64,000 nt of DNA from Ilex aquifolium (GCA_951799425.1 OX637403.1:32342811-32406810), one strand, 5' to 3'. Shown: positions 36,101 to 49,200, counted from the first letter of the stretch. Notes: a model not told the origin generated them from the sequence alone. Translations and numbers: made by a program.

Positions 36101-38650
36101 CTAAGTTTCTGGATGAGGAGTAAATGAAGGATCTCGCAGCTCGGCAGATGAGCCCTCAGCAACAGAAGCAAGGGAAACAGGAACAGCAGGATCTGCAGCT
36201 AGGAGCTCAGGAATCACCGTCGGAGGCTCAGAAGGTACGATAAGAGCTCCAGAGGTCCCAGGGGCAGGTATGTCTTGACTCAAGGCTGCAGCTGAAGGAA
36301 CCAAGGCACCCTCCTCATTGTCAGAGCTAGACTCTTCCGTTTCTTCTTCGGTGGGAATAGAGAAATTGAAGTCAAGATCTGGAAAAGCTTTGATAGCCTT
36401 GCGCCTAAAGGCAAGCCATCCAGTAGCCCACAAGGTGGTGGCCTCATCTCTCAGCTCAGCGACCTCTTTGCCCTTCTGTTGAACCAAACCTTTCTGCTCC
36501 TCGAGCTCCTCACAGAGTTTGCCGTTAACTTCACTGAGAGCAAGATAATCTTGATTGGCCTGGATGAGCTCTTTCTTGGCATCAAAGGCCTCCTGGTTAG
36601 CCTTGGACCACGCCTCGACCTTAAGCTGCAGGTCTTCCTTAACCAACTTCAGCTCATCTTGAGCTTTCTTCTCCCTCTCCTCAGCTCTGACCTTGACTGT
36701 CAGTGTGTGTTTGAGGTCGGAGGCTTGCTTCACCGTCTGCTCATTGAGGGTCTCCATCTGCTCTTTGAGGCTCTCCACCCGAGCTCTGAGATCTTCGTTC
36801 TCAAAAGACAATTCAGAAACCTTGGTCTTATACTTCTTCAAGACCTGAAAAGAGCTCTCTTGGGACCGAACCCGATGCAGTAGACCATTCACATGAAGGA
36901 CAGCCTGAAAAAGCGAAAGAACGCATGAGTCCACAAAACAAAAATAGGTGAAGGAGGTGAAGTGGTAGCGCTTACAGCAGCTGCCCCCTGGAGAGCTGAA
37001 GAAATAGACTCCTCAAGAGGCATAGAAGCAGCCTTCAGAACATCAGACTCAGAGAAAATAGAAGAGAGAGCCCCTGCGACAAGATCCATGTTGTCAAAAA
37101 AGGAATCCTCATCTCCTTCAGATTTTTTCTCAGTCTTCCCAGAAGCAGTGTATGAGAACTTTCCGGGTTGGAGGTCAGGGATCACTCCCAAAGCTTCCTT
37201 AACCTCAGAGGAGGAAGGGGAAGCCTGATCTCCCTTTTGAGCAGGCCCCGACCCAGGAGGGGCCACTGGAGGAGGAGAGATGATTGCATGTTGAGGGGTG
37301 CCGGATGAGGAAGGCGGTGCCTTGGTAGGAACCAATTCTGTAGTAGCAGAGGGGGGAGGAGGCACTTCCAATCTGGGGATTTTAGCTCGAGTGTTTGGAC
37401 CACTCCCAGAGCCTACCCGAGCCTTGCGCTTACCAGGCCTGCCACCCTCCATCAGCTCTGCAATTTTGGCCTGAAGCTCTTCTGGAGTAGCCTTCATGGT
37501 AGAAGGACCTGGGAGGTCTGGAAAAAGTAGGGAAATGTAAAAAAAAAAAAAAAAAAGAAGAGAAGGAAAGATGATGAAGAGAGGAAAGCAAGTGATGATG
37601 AAATTACCTTCATCAGCCCCTAAAACAGATAATGGAATCGCTAAAGTCACCATAGGAAGGCTCAGACCTAGCTGCACCAAATATCTTGACTCAATCAGGT
37701 CGGCGTACTTCTCCGGCTTGATCTTCGCCAACTTCGCTAGCATCTTCTTATCTTCAGGGCTGAGCTCAAAACGTTCACCTGAAAAGAAGAAAGTGTGCAA
37801 GTAAGAAAAAGACAAGAGGCCTATGAATTCCAGACCAGAGCTCAGTCGACTCAAGAAAAGACTCACGCAAGTTGTCTGGTTCAGCCCAAGCCGTGGGGAT
37901 ACCGAGAGTGTCTGTCTTATCAGCAGGATTATACTCCCAGTTGGTGCCCCCGACAAAAAAGAAATGCTCCTTCCAGTGCTTATGAGAGGATGGAATGTTA
38001 GAAATAAGCTGCCTAACGTTGGCACGCTTAGAGGCATACAAGAAGCCTTCAGAGGTCGGCTTAACGTTAAAGAACTCTAGAAATAGAGGAACGCTAGGAA
38101 CCCCAAGTTTATGCTTCCTGAAGATGACTAGAAAACCAACCATGACACCATAGAAGTTGGGGGAAATCTGGGAAGGACACACATGAAAATGTTGCAGAAC
38201 AGCCTTGATGAAGGGGTGTAAAGGAAAGCGAAGACCGTTATCAAAGGCGGCAAGAAAGAAGCAGACCCTATTGCGTACTTGTTCTACATAGTAGACGGAT
38301 TTATCTGGGCACCAGGGCTCGACCCCAGGAGGAAAACCATACCGAACCTTATAGATTTTCATTAGCTCAGGGGCTTCTTTACTGTAGCCCACTGACTCGG
38401 AATGCCTGAAGGCAGACCCCAAGTACGAAACTTTTTCTTCAACCCCGACTCCACTCACCTTAACTTTGCCTTTATCAGGTCTGGGGGGCATAGGAGAAGA
38501 GGAGGAGGGGGGTTCCTCGGTGCCGACCTCGGCCTCTCCCACACAGGGAAAGTTGTCAATTTCATCGCCAATATCCCCCAAATCGGTGTCTTCAGATCGA
38601 CCCCCTAGTAGCGAAACAGAGGAGCGAGTGGCTCCAGAAGAAGCCGACAT
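36101..38650 (-). CDS. Antisense gene 2 of the Tat element, split into several exons
   Basis: A second, longer antisense gene starting near MSASSGATRSS. The N-terminal part repeats the domain of antisense gene 1: GLRFPLHPFIKAVLQHF, CPSQISPNFYGVMVGF and HWKEHFFFVGGTNW. A Pro/Ser-rich basic middle follows (SSSGTPQH, PPPVAPPGSG), then a long coiled coil (SFENEDLRARVESLKEQ onward) and an acidic C-terminus. The coding stretches shift frame in a way that fits several introns, and splicing of such antisense genes would be plausible. No enzyme motif is visible; role unknown. Confidence 0.65.
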
Positions 38651-39299
38651 AGTGGGAAGAGAAAAAGGAAGATTAAAGGAGCGATAAAGAGGGGGAACAC
38701 TGATCAAACTCTCCCTAATGACCCTTGGGTCAGCACAGTAACTCCCGACGGCAAGAATGTGGACTATAGAGCTCCAATCTACGAAATGAGGAAGTGGGGC
38801 TAGGCAATGGTCACAATTCCAAAAGTAAAAGAACCGAAAGGCCCAAAAATGTAGCAACCACCTCGAATCCGAGGGATCCAGAGCAGAGGAGGAGGTGAAA
38901 GGGGCGAAGAACGTACCTAACTCAGGAACAGCGGCAAGCAGGAACTTGGAGCAAAATCGGGGGAAGGAGACGATGCGAATCTTCGAAACGAGGGCTGGAA
39001 ATTCGATTTCAGACAAGGGAATAGAAAGTTTTGAGCAAGAAAGTCCGAAATCACAGAGAGAACAGGGACAAAGGGCAGCGAGGAAGATGAATAGTGTGAA
39101 GAAACGGTTCAGATAGCCGTTTTGAGTATTTAAAGCTTGAGGGACGTGGGCTGAGACATGCGCGGGAATCGAAGAAAGACATGATTGCTGCAAATCGTCA
39201 AAAATCCTCAAGCCACGTGCTAGCCACATGCGGGCCTAACTCAGTCTGTGTAGGTCAGCCCCTGCCTTAGCTAACCTAAGACAAAGGCTGAGGGGCAAC

Positions 39300-39993
39300 T
39301 GATGATGCCAAGAATAAAACTGACACGTGTTCAGTTAGTGAGCTCAGCTCGGGAGCTCAGGTAAAATAAGCTGAGCTCCCCCCCTAGCCATTGGCTGAGC
39401 TCGCCCAGCCAGCATTGACACTCCCTGCTAAAGATTCGAGATGAGAGATGCCAAGGGGCCAGCAAGATGACAACGGATACCCTTACAAAGGAAGTAGAAC
39501 CAATCCAAGGCATGAAACCCGTATTCAACCGTGATCCCCTCCTAAAACTAAGAAAAATCCCGTGGAAGAAGGCAAGGATCTCTCCGTTTGAAACCAGCCA
39601 TAAGGAGTTTGGGTAACTCCGGAATTAGAGATGAAGATAGGGAGCAATCCCTTCAATGTAGGATATAATTCCGAATTAGAGGTAAGCATGAGGCTATAAT
39701 AAGGAAGGGACAACCTCCATTAAAGAGGACCCCGAGTATTCTACGGTAAGACATTCAATTCATCAATAAAGAGAAGGGAGCAAGAGCCTCCATTAGAGAG
39801 TGGATTAGCCGAGCTCATTAGCTGGTGAACCACTATACTTTTACTGCATTTCACACACTACACATCGATTGATTAGAGCGTTCATCCACCAATTCACGAG
39901 CCTTGTAGTTCAGATATCATACCCAGCCCTACGCAGATCGTACATACCACACAATCCAATCCCATAGCTCATACGCACAGTTTGACGCCATCA
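39300..39993 (+). repeat. 3' LTR of the Tat element
   Basis: 694 bp, direct repeat of 26688-27382. A purine-rich AGGGGCAAC ends at 39299 and serves as the polypurine tract. The right target duplication TATAC follows at 39994-39998. Confidence 0.95.
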
Positions 39994-39998
39994 TATAC

Positions 39999-40921
39999 AA
40001 AAGATGGTTGCATTTGAAATAGTTCAAATTCTTGTTTTTATATAATTGTCGAAGTTTTTTGTCATAAAAGCATTTCAAAATTTGAAATAAATGCCTTAAG
40101 GAACGATCGCTTTCAATAGTATAGAAGTATAGTAGTTAAAAATCCAATCAATTATCAATTTTCTGAAGTTCAGAAAATATCAATAACTAAAGAGTGGATT
40201 CTATTGATCATTCATGCTTCTTTTCTTGCACATTTTATTATGCCCGTCTCGCATGTAGTACTTCACTAGGAACATTATGTCTTGTAACACCTTGAGCTGT
40301 ACATTATATTCGTTATACAATTCAACATTGTATTGAGAGAGAGAGGGAGACTTCCTTCTTGATGCAATAATAATAGAAGGGCCTGGCCTGTGATCCTATT
40401 GTGTCACACACAGCCATGATCCTTCATCTAAATGACCTGCAGACATTGATGATATGGAGAACAGAGCTAACAACCAAGGTGAAATACAACTCTACACTGC
40501 CTTTATAAGAATGGCCCCATCGCATTTATTCATAATGATGTGACTGAGCTTCATGCAACTACCATATAACATAAGCTGGTTTGGAAGTACTGGCAAGAGT
40601 TCAAAAAATGGCAAATAAACTTTGCAGTCCTGGGATTTTAAAACCTGAATCTTACTATGATTTAAATACATCGACAAGTCGTGTGGTGATGATCTAACCA
40701 AAAGAAACGATCCCGACTTCATTTGCTAAATTTAAATCCTCATAAAAAAATTCAATGACTCTAGGTCTGAAAACACCTTTCCACTTGCATTTATACGGTG
40801 ACAAGGTCAAAAATATTAAATTGTTATATACCTAAATTCAAATCCCCATCAAAAAAAAAAAAAAAATCAATGATTGTTAATCAGGGGATGATACATTTCA
40901 GAAATATCGAAGTAAAAAATC
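39999..40921. other. Intergenic DNA right of the Tat element
   Basis: Nothing coding was recognised. A short (GA)n tract lies near 40340. The region ends at the left target duplication of SINE copy 2. Confidence 0.5.
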
Positions 40922-40934
40922 AAACTGAAAATAA

Positions 40935-41193
40935 TTTTTTTTATGCATAAAATAGATATGTAGATAAGTCATTTCACATATTCGTTAAAGAGCATTGTCT
41001 CTCAACACCACACAGCTACCTACAGGAGACTCCACCGCACCTACATCAGGGCCGAAACTAAGCTCCCACCGCGTATTCTGGACGCTGAAGAGTAGATTTA
41101 ATCCCAACGACCTACCGTAGCTATGGAAACTCGAACCCAAATATTGAACGAAGAAATTCGAATTCTTACCCACTAAACTAACAACTCTGTGGT
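40935..41193 (-). mobile_element. tRNA-derived SINE, copy 2, with 13-bp target duplication
   Basis: Same family and orientation as 545-816. On the - strand the head contains 'gtttagtgggtaag' and a B-box-like GGGTTCGAGTTTC, and the body has 'cttcagcgtccag' and an A-rich end. It is flanked by a perfect 13-bp direct repeat AAACTGAAAATAA at 40922-40934 and 41194-41206. Confidence 0.78.
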
Positions 41194-41206
41194 AAACTGA
41201 AAATAA

Positions 41207-44134
41207 ATACGTTTATGAGGTTGCTACTTAATATTTTTTAAAGAAAAAAAAATTTAAAAACTCTTGGGTTAAAAATGGTATTTAACCAAGGGGCCCATAA
41301 TTTGACTCCACCACTGCATTTATGATCTTGATTTGAAGGTTTAGAGTGTAATTCCAGGATGTCAGTCCTTGAAAAGATACAGCAAAGAGACCGCTGCTTA
41401 AAGATAGGAAAGCAGGATAATCGTCCAGCAGAGATATCAGTCCTTTCTTCCCTCATATTCCTTTGCATTCCTTATGGGTTCATCAAATCATGGGGTTGCC
41501 TCTTTAATTTTTAGCATCTCTAAACAGTTCTGCCAAATTAATTGTGGGGAATATGGATTGGAATAATTATTGTAGGGCCTACATGGAAATCTCAGGAACC
41601 GCGTCAAATGAGGATATGATTGATTGGCTTAACGTTGGTTTGTGGGAAATGGTATTTCTAAGCCATGGATTTGCTTGATGCTACACAGAATAAGTTAGAA
41701 AACGTATCTTTTTTTACGATGTCGCGTTATGATCTGTGCGACGATTTTCGATAATGAATTTCGATTGTCACTCGTTTGATTGGACTTCATATCTAAGGCA
41801 CTTGTTCCGCTCCAAAAGCCGATGTCTTACCCCTTGGACTCCATGCGCAGTCTAAGATATAAAATCACCTAACCTTTCTGAGTCGCATACTTTAGCTTCC
41901 CCTCCCACCGCACATGGAAAAGAATTCAATTATTCTTGGAACAAACTCTATGGAGTTTTTAAAAACAAAAGAAGAAACTATGGGGGTCAATCTTGATAAG
42001 GTACTAATATTCTCAAAAATCTTGATAAGGTACTACTATAACATTTTTTGTTAATGATAAGAAGTGTGTTAGATAACCATTTATTTTAAAAACTTAAATT
42101 ATTAGAGATGGTATAACTTAAATATTTATATTTCTTTACGCCTCCACGCATTCATGCTAGATTTTAGGCCTAACACGTGAATTTTTTTTTTTTTTAATAA
42201 TTCGAGTGGCGATAAGATTTGAACATAAAATATTCTATTTTGATACCATATTAAACATTCATTTACTCAAAAAACTTAAGTTATTTAGTAAGGTATAATT
42301 TAAGTATTTATATTTTCACAAAGAGAAACGTTATTTATTCGTCAGCCTACTAAAATTGAGATTCAAAATCAAAAGTTAAGAAATTGAAGACAGAGAGACG
42401 TTGATTAAAGTGAAATGTCGTTTGTGTTATTTGTGGGTCTATTAGAATTGGGATTTGAGATCAAAGTAGAAGAAACTGTTGAGAGGGTGTAATGCTAGGG
42501 AGAGTAGGATGCGTCTATTGCTAGGAGACTCGTATGAAAAAGTCTCCCACGTAAATTGCCGCTTCAATAGTATATAAGGATTTGAATTCAAAATTATAGA
42601 CCCCAATTGATTTAAATAAAAACAACGATCCCCATTAACCAATCAAATTCAGTTTAAAAAGTAAAATGAATAAACTTTGATTATACCGGAGCACCGCAAT
42701 GTTGCAACCGGCTGGCTAGGTTATCCCGGTGGTGGCATTATGAGGAGCATACCAGAAGCAACACCCCACAGCCAGTCACTGCGGCAGTGGGAGCTAATGC
42801 CGTGACCGTAACAAAACCGACGCCAGCCGGTATTTGCGGAGATTTGTCTTTGGACTTATCTATGACGTGTTAAGATTTTCCGTTCTCACATTTGTTACTT
42901 TAAAAAAAAAAAAAGTTCAAAGAAAATAGTGATTTATTTCTTTTTTGGCAGTGGCCGTTGATTGCGGTTGGAATAAAGCGTCATTATGTGGGACCCAAGT
43001 TTTGACCACATCTTCCATCTTTTCCTTTTGCATCCCCCGGGCGCCCCTCTTTTTTTTCTTTATTATTCTGAAAAGTGGGCATAGTTGTGAGGATTATTAC
43101 GGGTATACCATTCGGTATAATTGGCTGCCGGACATAGTAAATAAATTAGCCCATACTGTCGGTGGTGATTTTTAAATGTTAAATGTCGATATAGAAAATA
43201 AAATGGTGGTGGTGAGTGGTGAGTGGTGAGTGGTGAGTGTTTGTTGGGTTTCTGGGTTGTTTTTGAATCATAGTACAATAGAAATAATGTGATAACTGTT
43301 TAGAAACCAGGTGTAACTCACCCCCACGTGTCATGCTACAAACTCACCACTCACGTGTCTCTGTCATTATTAATTTAAATTGCCAACAAATTTTCTAACT
43401 TTGTAATATTTGTTATCACATTCGCTACCTGTATAGAATAGATGGCATCTTTAATTTCGTAACAAAATTTAGAACTTTGCCATTATTTCGGAATTTTGAT
43501 ATAATTATTTGCTCCATACATAAAGCAGAGAGACTAATTACCCAATAAAATAAACAAAACAAACAAAATGGGGCAAGATTGAAACATCTCCAAACTCCCG
43601 AATTATTTTAGAGTTGTTGTTGGATGCTTTATCGTTCTTATTTACATCTACATGTGGTTGTTCTATTAGATTAAAATGGTGCTTTTATAAGCACAATGAG
43701 GAAGAAAAGGTATTTTCAATGAATGCAAGCAACGATTGGAAACCAATATATTCCCCTTAATCAAACCTAATAGCTGTCTGCTATTTCCTGGAGATTTTTC
43801 GTCCTTTTCTCCTTTTGGGATTGAGTTTTTGGGTGTAGACAGCATAGGTGAAAATATATATTTAATATTAGAGTTAGTAATTTGAATTGCGTGTTTATAA
43901 AGGCATAATAACCGGTGATTTAATCTAATATTCATCAAATTACATCTAACACTGCAAAATTTATTTTAAATTTGTTTTTCCTGAACGTAATACACTCTCA
44001 ATGCGAGACAACTTTACTAATTCACACGTATCTCTCACTTCTCTCTTTCTTATTTTTTATCTCATTTTTTTCTCTTTTTATTTTATAATTTTAAATTATG
44101 CAAATTATAAATTGCTATTTAAAATATTAGCAAA
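41207..44134. other. Intergenic DNA, no supported gene
   Basis: No gene was recognised. Local features: a GC-richer patch at 42680-42850 with GCCGGCTGG-type inverted phrases, a short (GGTGAGT)n run at 43201-43240, and two CACGTGTC G-box motifs at about 43325 and 43353. Confidence 0.45.
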
Positions 44135-44315
44135 TTATATTGTGCACCCAAAACATTTAAGAATTTTTACTTTGCATTGTCAAAAAATAAATTTTCCACA
44201 TTGCACCCTCAATGTACTACAGAAGTTAACGGAAAAGGCCACACTACAATACTCTTAATATATTGATGGTGCAATATGAGAAATTTAATATTTTATGATA
44301 TAAAGTATAATTTTT
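44135..44315. mobile_element. Probable MITE, family 2 copy 1
   Basis: Contains 'acattgcaccctcaatgtac' and, further right, its rough inverse 'atatattgatggtgcaatat' around 'gaagttaacggaaaaggcc'. The GH9 intron copy at about 49455-49735 shares 'aacggaagttaactgaaggg' and the same outward order. No target duplication was identified. Confidence 0.4.
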
Positions 44316-44404
44316 AAATCCTTCTATGAGTATAATTTGAATGTTGCATCAATTTTTTATATAACAGAGACTACAATTTTCTGCAATTTTTATTAATAGT
44401 AGAT

Positions 44405-45205
44405 TAACCAAGGTGCATTCACCGTAGGTTACCCTCTTGACGGGACTTTAGGTGGTTTGACAACAGTAAATGGACATGTGAACAGGTGTAGCCGTTATGG
44501 AGAACAAGGATCGCTTGGAAAAACCGTCGAGGAGTTATGACCTGGAGGGCCGAGTGCACCCCTCAGGGCCGAGCATTAAAAGGGATATGACAGTTCATTA
44601 ATGGAGTCTTGAGTGACTGTGATATGGTCATTAATGAACATCTGTGTCTTTGAAAAATGTGAAGACAGTTATTATTACAAGGCAATAAGTGTCATAACGT
44701 CGACTTGCTGTTCTCGGCAAACCCCGAGGGTGCTTATTCCCGAGTAGTGAACGCTCGGGGTGTAGGTATGAAGCACAGAGATGAGGTATTTAATGACCGA
44801 GAATTAGGCCATAAAGGCCCGATTAACGCCGAGTAAAGGTCTACTCGCCTTAGGGGGTTAGTCTTCAGGAGATTTGACTGGATAACACTCATTATGCTTA
44901 GATACGAGTACAGACCATTAAATTCGGATATGAAACTCAAAGACTCCGCCATCATTGCAAACTCAGGTATAAATACCCTTCAAAAAGCTGGTCTAAGGTA
45001 CACAATTTGAATCCATAAAAGACTTTGTTTATAATTTTCATACGGACTGACTTGAACTTCGAAGAAAATTAACTAGTGACACACTTGGCCCCCTTTTCCG
45101 AAACCTTCGTTTCAGGTTCGACGTTACTCAAGATCGTTTCACGTATCGCCATCTCAACTCGTTGCAGGATATCACCCGTGCACCTCTTATAAATAGTGAG
45201 CCAAC
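44405..45205 (+). mobile_element. Probable solo LTR
   Basis: Looks like an LTR with a promoter (GGTATAAATACCC near 44965-44980), a following R/U5-like stretch ending near TGAGCCAACA, and GC-richer U3 text with repeated 'ccgag' phrases. No coding region adjoins it. Exact ends and the target duplication could not be fixed, so this is an inference from composition and layout. Confidence 0.4.
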
Positions 45206-45474
45206 AAAAATATATGTTATGTGATCTAATAATAAAAAAAAATGTAAAAAATTGTATAGAAAGAAATAATACTCTTCCAAGGAGCTTTGATCATCTCCAA
45301 GCTTGTTGCTTCAAGTTTCCCTTTCTAAACCAAATTATAATTCTAATAATTTAACAATTCAATGATTTGAGCCCTAATGTGTTTGCTCCTCCAATGCTAA
45401 TGTGCAATTGTCAGGGGCAATAGGGACAGTCAAGAGACAGTGTCTTTAAATTTTTATTTTTTTGTCCAACCGTC

Positions 45475-45620
45475 AGGGTAGTGTTCAGGTCAATTAAATC
45501 ATACATTAACTAATATAAGTCATTTATGCCGCAACTAAAATATTTATAAAAAATAAATCTCTCGTGACTTAATTCCAACCGATTGCCAAATTTCGAACTT
45601 TGTACCTCTAATACAAAAAT
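45475..45620 (+). repeat. Dispersed repeat family R1, copy 5 (weak)
   Basis: Diverged: 'aagtcatttatgccgcaactaaaatatttat', 'atctctcgtgacttaattccaac', 'gattgccaaatttcgaac'. It keeps the family order but with many changes. Confidence 0.35.
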
Positions 45621-46232
45621 TCGTTTTCTTCTACTTGCTTTGGCATTTTTAACCATCTGAATGACAGCTTATCATAACTTATAAGCTGTCTCTATCTACG
45701 TGCTAATTAATAATAATCAAACGTGAGAAAACTGGTTTATTCATTTAACTAATTTCTTCCCGTGATTGCCTGCAGTAATTTGTTGCCAGTCCAACACCGT
45801 CTCTTTCCAGTAATGAGCCAAACAAACCCACATGATTCTGCTTTCTCTCTCTCTCACAACCGTTCAAATCCCCTCTATATTAGAAAAAAAAAATATAAAA
45901 ATATATACAGTGACATTAAATTTGAAAACTGCATTTATTATTTTGAGTAATGGCACTTTCCTTCCCTCCCTCCCTCCATTTATAGCGGCTTTGGCTCCTC
46001 TTCTTCTTTCAATCCCTACCCTCTCTCTCTCTCTCTCTCTGAAGGGTCACTCTGGTCTGGTTGGTTATCGGACATTTTAGCTGATAAACCAGACTGACAT
46101 TGTCATTCGGTGGATGTATATAGGCTCTGTTACAGAACAGATCTGTATATCTCTCTTTTCGTTTACTTGCTGAAGGTTTTCAATCTTTGTTTGCCACCAC
46201 GCTTAAATTTTTCAGTGATTTTGACGCATTAC
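45621..46232. promoter_or_regulatory. Promoter and 5'UTR region of the GH9 gene
   Basis: Directly upstream of the GH9 start codon. It holds TATA-like CATTTATAG at about 45976-45984 and a (CT)10 tract at 46021-46040, a common feature of plant leaders and core promoters. No other gene lies here. Confidence 0.4.
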
Positions 46233-49200
46233 ATGGAGAAGCCTGTGAGACTATGTTCAATGACTCCTCTGTTTCTGCTTGTTGGGATTCTACCTTTGGT
46301 ATTTGCTGGACATGACTATGGCCAAGCTCTCAGTAAGAGCATTCTCTTCTTTGAAGCTCAGAGATCTGGCTACCTTCCCAGTACTCAGAGAGTCCAATGG
46401 AGGGGTAATTCTGGTCTTTACGATGGCAAAGCTAGTGGGGTAAGTTCCTCTTTTCTACTATGTGCTTGAAAAACAAATTACATAGCCATTTTGGAGTGGG
46501 AGAACAATATAATATGGGAGATCTTGACCTGAGACTCTGTTAATCTATTATAGAACACAATGTGATATCTGATGCTCATAACTGTGAGAAATCAGTTTTA
46601 TTAATTTGTTCAAAACCTTGAACTGTTGTTTGCAGGTGGATCTGGTAGGAGGGTACTATGATGCAGGGGACAATGTTAAGTTTGGGTTGCCCATGGCATT
46701 CACTATAACAATGATGTCATGGAGCATATTAGAGTACGGGAAGCAAATGGCTTCCAGTGGTGAGCTTGGTCATGCCATGGACGCTGTTAAGTGGGGCACC
46801 GACTACCTCATTAAGGCTCACCCCCAACCCGATGTCCTTTATGGAGAGGTATTACTACTATTCCCACTCTCTCTTTGGCATCTACCACTAGCTCAACTTG
46901 GCAGTGAGATTGAAATGCATATTTTTAATCTTGTTAATCAGCTTTGGTGTCTCTGTTTTCCTTTTTGTAGCTATTTAAGAAGAGGTTGCTCTGTTTTTAA
47001 ACAATTCCCTCACAAAATAGCAATGGTAGTAGAACTAGTTAATTTGTGTTCTACGCTTTCTTTAAGTTGACTAACTCATAAAAAAAAAATCATTAAATGG
47101 TGCAATCCGTCAATCATCTTTAGTTGGTTTTTTTGTTTTTGTCCTTTTCAATACGAATATCTTCTTCTTAGCCCAAACTAAAAGTCGTATTATATGTGAC
47201 CAAATCTGGTGTTTATGTATAATTATTAGTTTCTTTTTGTGGATTTGTGGTAACTAGTTGATGTGACATGGTGAATAGGTGGGTGATGGTAACACAGACC
47301 ACTACTGCTGGCAAAGGCCGGAGGACATGACCACCCCAAGACAGGCTTACAAGATCGACCCAAGCAACCCTGGTTCGGACCTTGCCGGCGAGACAGCCGC
47401 TGCCATGGCGGCCGCCTCCCTTGTCTTCCGCCGCTACAATCCTTCTTACGCCAACAAGCTCCTCAGCCATGCCAATCAGGTAGGTTGAACCCCTACTTTG
47501 CCTTTTTGTCAAAGAAAAATGTTACATAATCTAAATTTGAATTCCAAATAGCATTTTAAATGAATTGGGAACTACGGATAAATGGGTTCTATCAATTTTT
47601 TTATGTAGAATTTACTTATTCAATGGTCTTTATTTCTTTATAGAATAAACAATTAATCAATGTATGTATGTAAAGTAATATTACATAAACTTAAAAAATA
47701 GACTTGATAATTACAGTCATTGATTTCACTGTGGATTCTAATATTTATTGAGACTTACTACTTATTCAATGATTGTGATTATCAAATTTAATTTTTAAAT
47801 CTAATTTTTAAATCCATGTAACATTACTCTTGAATAAAATTACTATGATTGACCATAGTTTAAGATACTCACTTTTATTAGGAATTAGATTATGGTAATA
47901 ATTTTATTCTCAAATTAAATTATTGAATAATTAATTATTGAAACATGATAATTTAAAATTTAAAAATAAAAAAAAATCATTTTTAATTAAGATTATAGTC
48001 TTCCGAACGGGACATTGGTGGATGACCCACTAGGCGAGTCAGTCTACCGTTTGGTTCATCGACGATCGGGATTAGTCGCGCGTATGTTAGCAAGTTGGTT
48101 GGAGATGCGTTTACTAGTGAACCGGTCACAGTTAATAGGCAGTTACGATGGTTCAGCTTTTTGTCAGGCTGCTTTTTGTCGGTGTAGCTTGGAAGCTAGG
48201 TGCCTCATTTACAGCCGTCCGTATTTCTTATTTTTTATAAATAAAAATAAAATGTTTAAAAATTTTATATAATATAGTTAAGATACAAATGGATGGTATA
48301 GTGCTATTCCATTTATATAATACAAGATCCCATGATAAGGGATTAATACTGGTTCAAATTTTGTGGTGCATGTTAGCAGATTTATTATAAAAAATTAATC
48401 ATCCTTATTCTTTAGAAAATAGATTCTAAACCTGTTCGAATTATGGTAATTAATTGTATGAAAAAAGAAGAAGAAAAGTCTGCTAATTGAATTCCTAAAT
48501 GAACCCTTTTTCTCACAAACGTTCATGAATTGATGTCTCACAAATAAACTGAAACTATTGAAAAAAATTACTGCTACACCATTTTTTTTTCCTATCAAAT
48601 AGTATTGCATGGATTATGCTATTGAAAACAAAAAATTAGAACCAAAAGGCTAGTATAAAATTAAAATTTTAAATGAATAATAGTATGATTTATATTTTAA
48701 TCAACTTAATATTATTCAAAAACTCATCAAATTTGCATAAAGGCGACATAATTTCTCTTTTGCTATTTTGGATTTTACTGTTAATGGGATCTATAATTTA
48801 ATTTAGATTAATTTATTAAAAGTAAAACTTTAACAAAAGAAAAAAAAAGTTTTCGAGATGCTTTTGACAAAAACGTGGGACCAGAAATGTTGGTAACATC
48901 TTTCGGCGCATACTTGGGATCGTGGATGACGTTTTTCGCCGTCTCTCACGGGACGTGTTTCCCAACGTACAAATCTTCTAGGGTGTACGATCGAATCCCA
49001 ACCCCAACCTGTTCAATTTAATGATCCGTAAAAAACGCGATAGTTGTGGTTTGTATCACGTGAGATGCTTGTCGGTGGTCTCGTACCACCACAAACAGCC
49101 TATCCTACTAATCAAAGGAAGAACCAGATTTCCATCTCAATATGTTATTACCATGTTACCCTTGTGATACCAGAATATCACAGGGTTTTTACCATTAGTT

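Larger units (their letters stand above)
26688..39993 (+). mobile_element. Tat-lineage Ty3/gypsy retrotransposon, near full length
   Basis: A 13.3-kb fossil element bounded by LTRs at 26688-27382 and 39300-39993 and flanked by the 5-bp direct repeat TATAC (26683-26687 and 39994-39998). Order: LTR, primer site, gag, protease, reverse transcriptase, RNase H, second RNase H, integrase, 54-bp tandem array, antisense gene 1, antisense gene 2, polypurine-like tract, LTR. The second RNase H and antisense reading frames between pol and the 3' LTR are hallmarks of the Tat/Ogre group. The LTRs differ by 8 substitutions and one C-run indel in 694 bp (about 1.2%), which suggests insertion well under about 1 million years ago at usual plant rates. 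The + strand coding region looks nearly whole, with one or two breaks. Confidence 0.93.

Noticed and set aside
47213-47512. 99-residue frame on the - strand
   Set aside because: It is the antisense shadow of GH9 exon 3, whose + strand reading has the CWQRPEDM motif.
47995-48230. GC-richer block in GH9 intron 3 resembling coding or repeat DNA
   Set aside because: No domain, no ends and no second copy in the window, so it is mentioned but not called.
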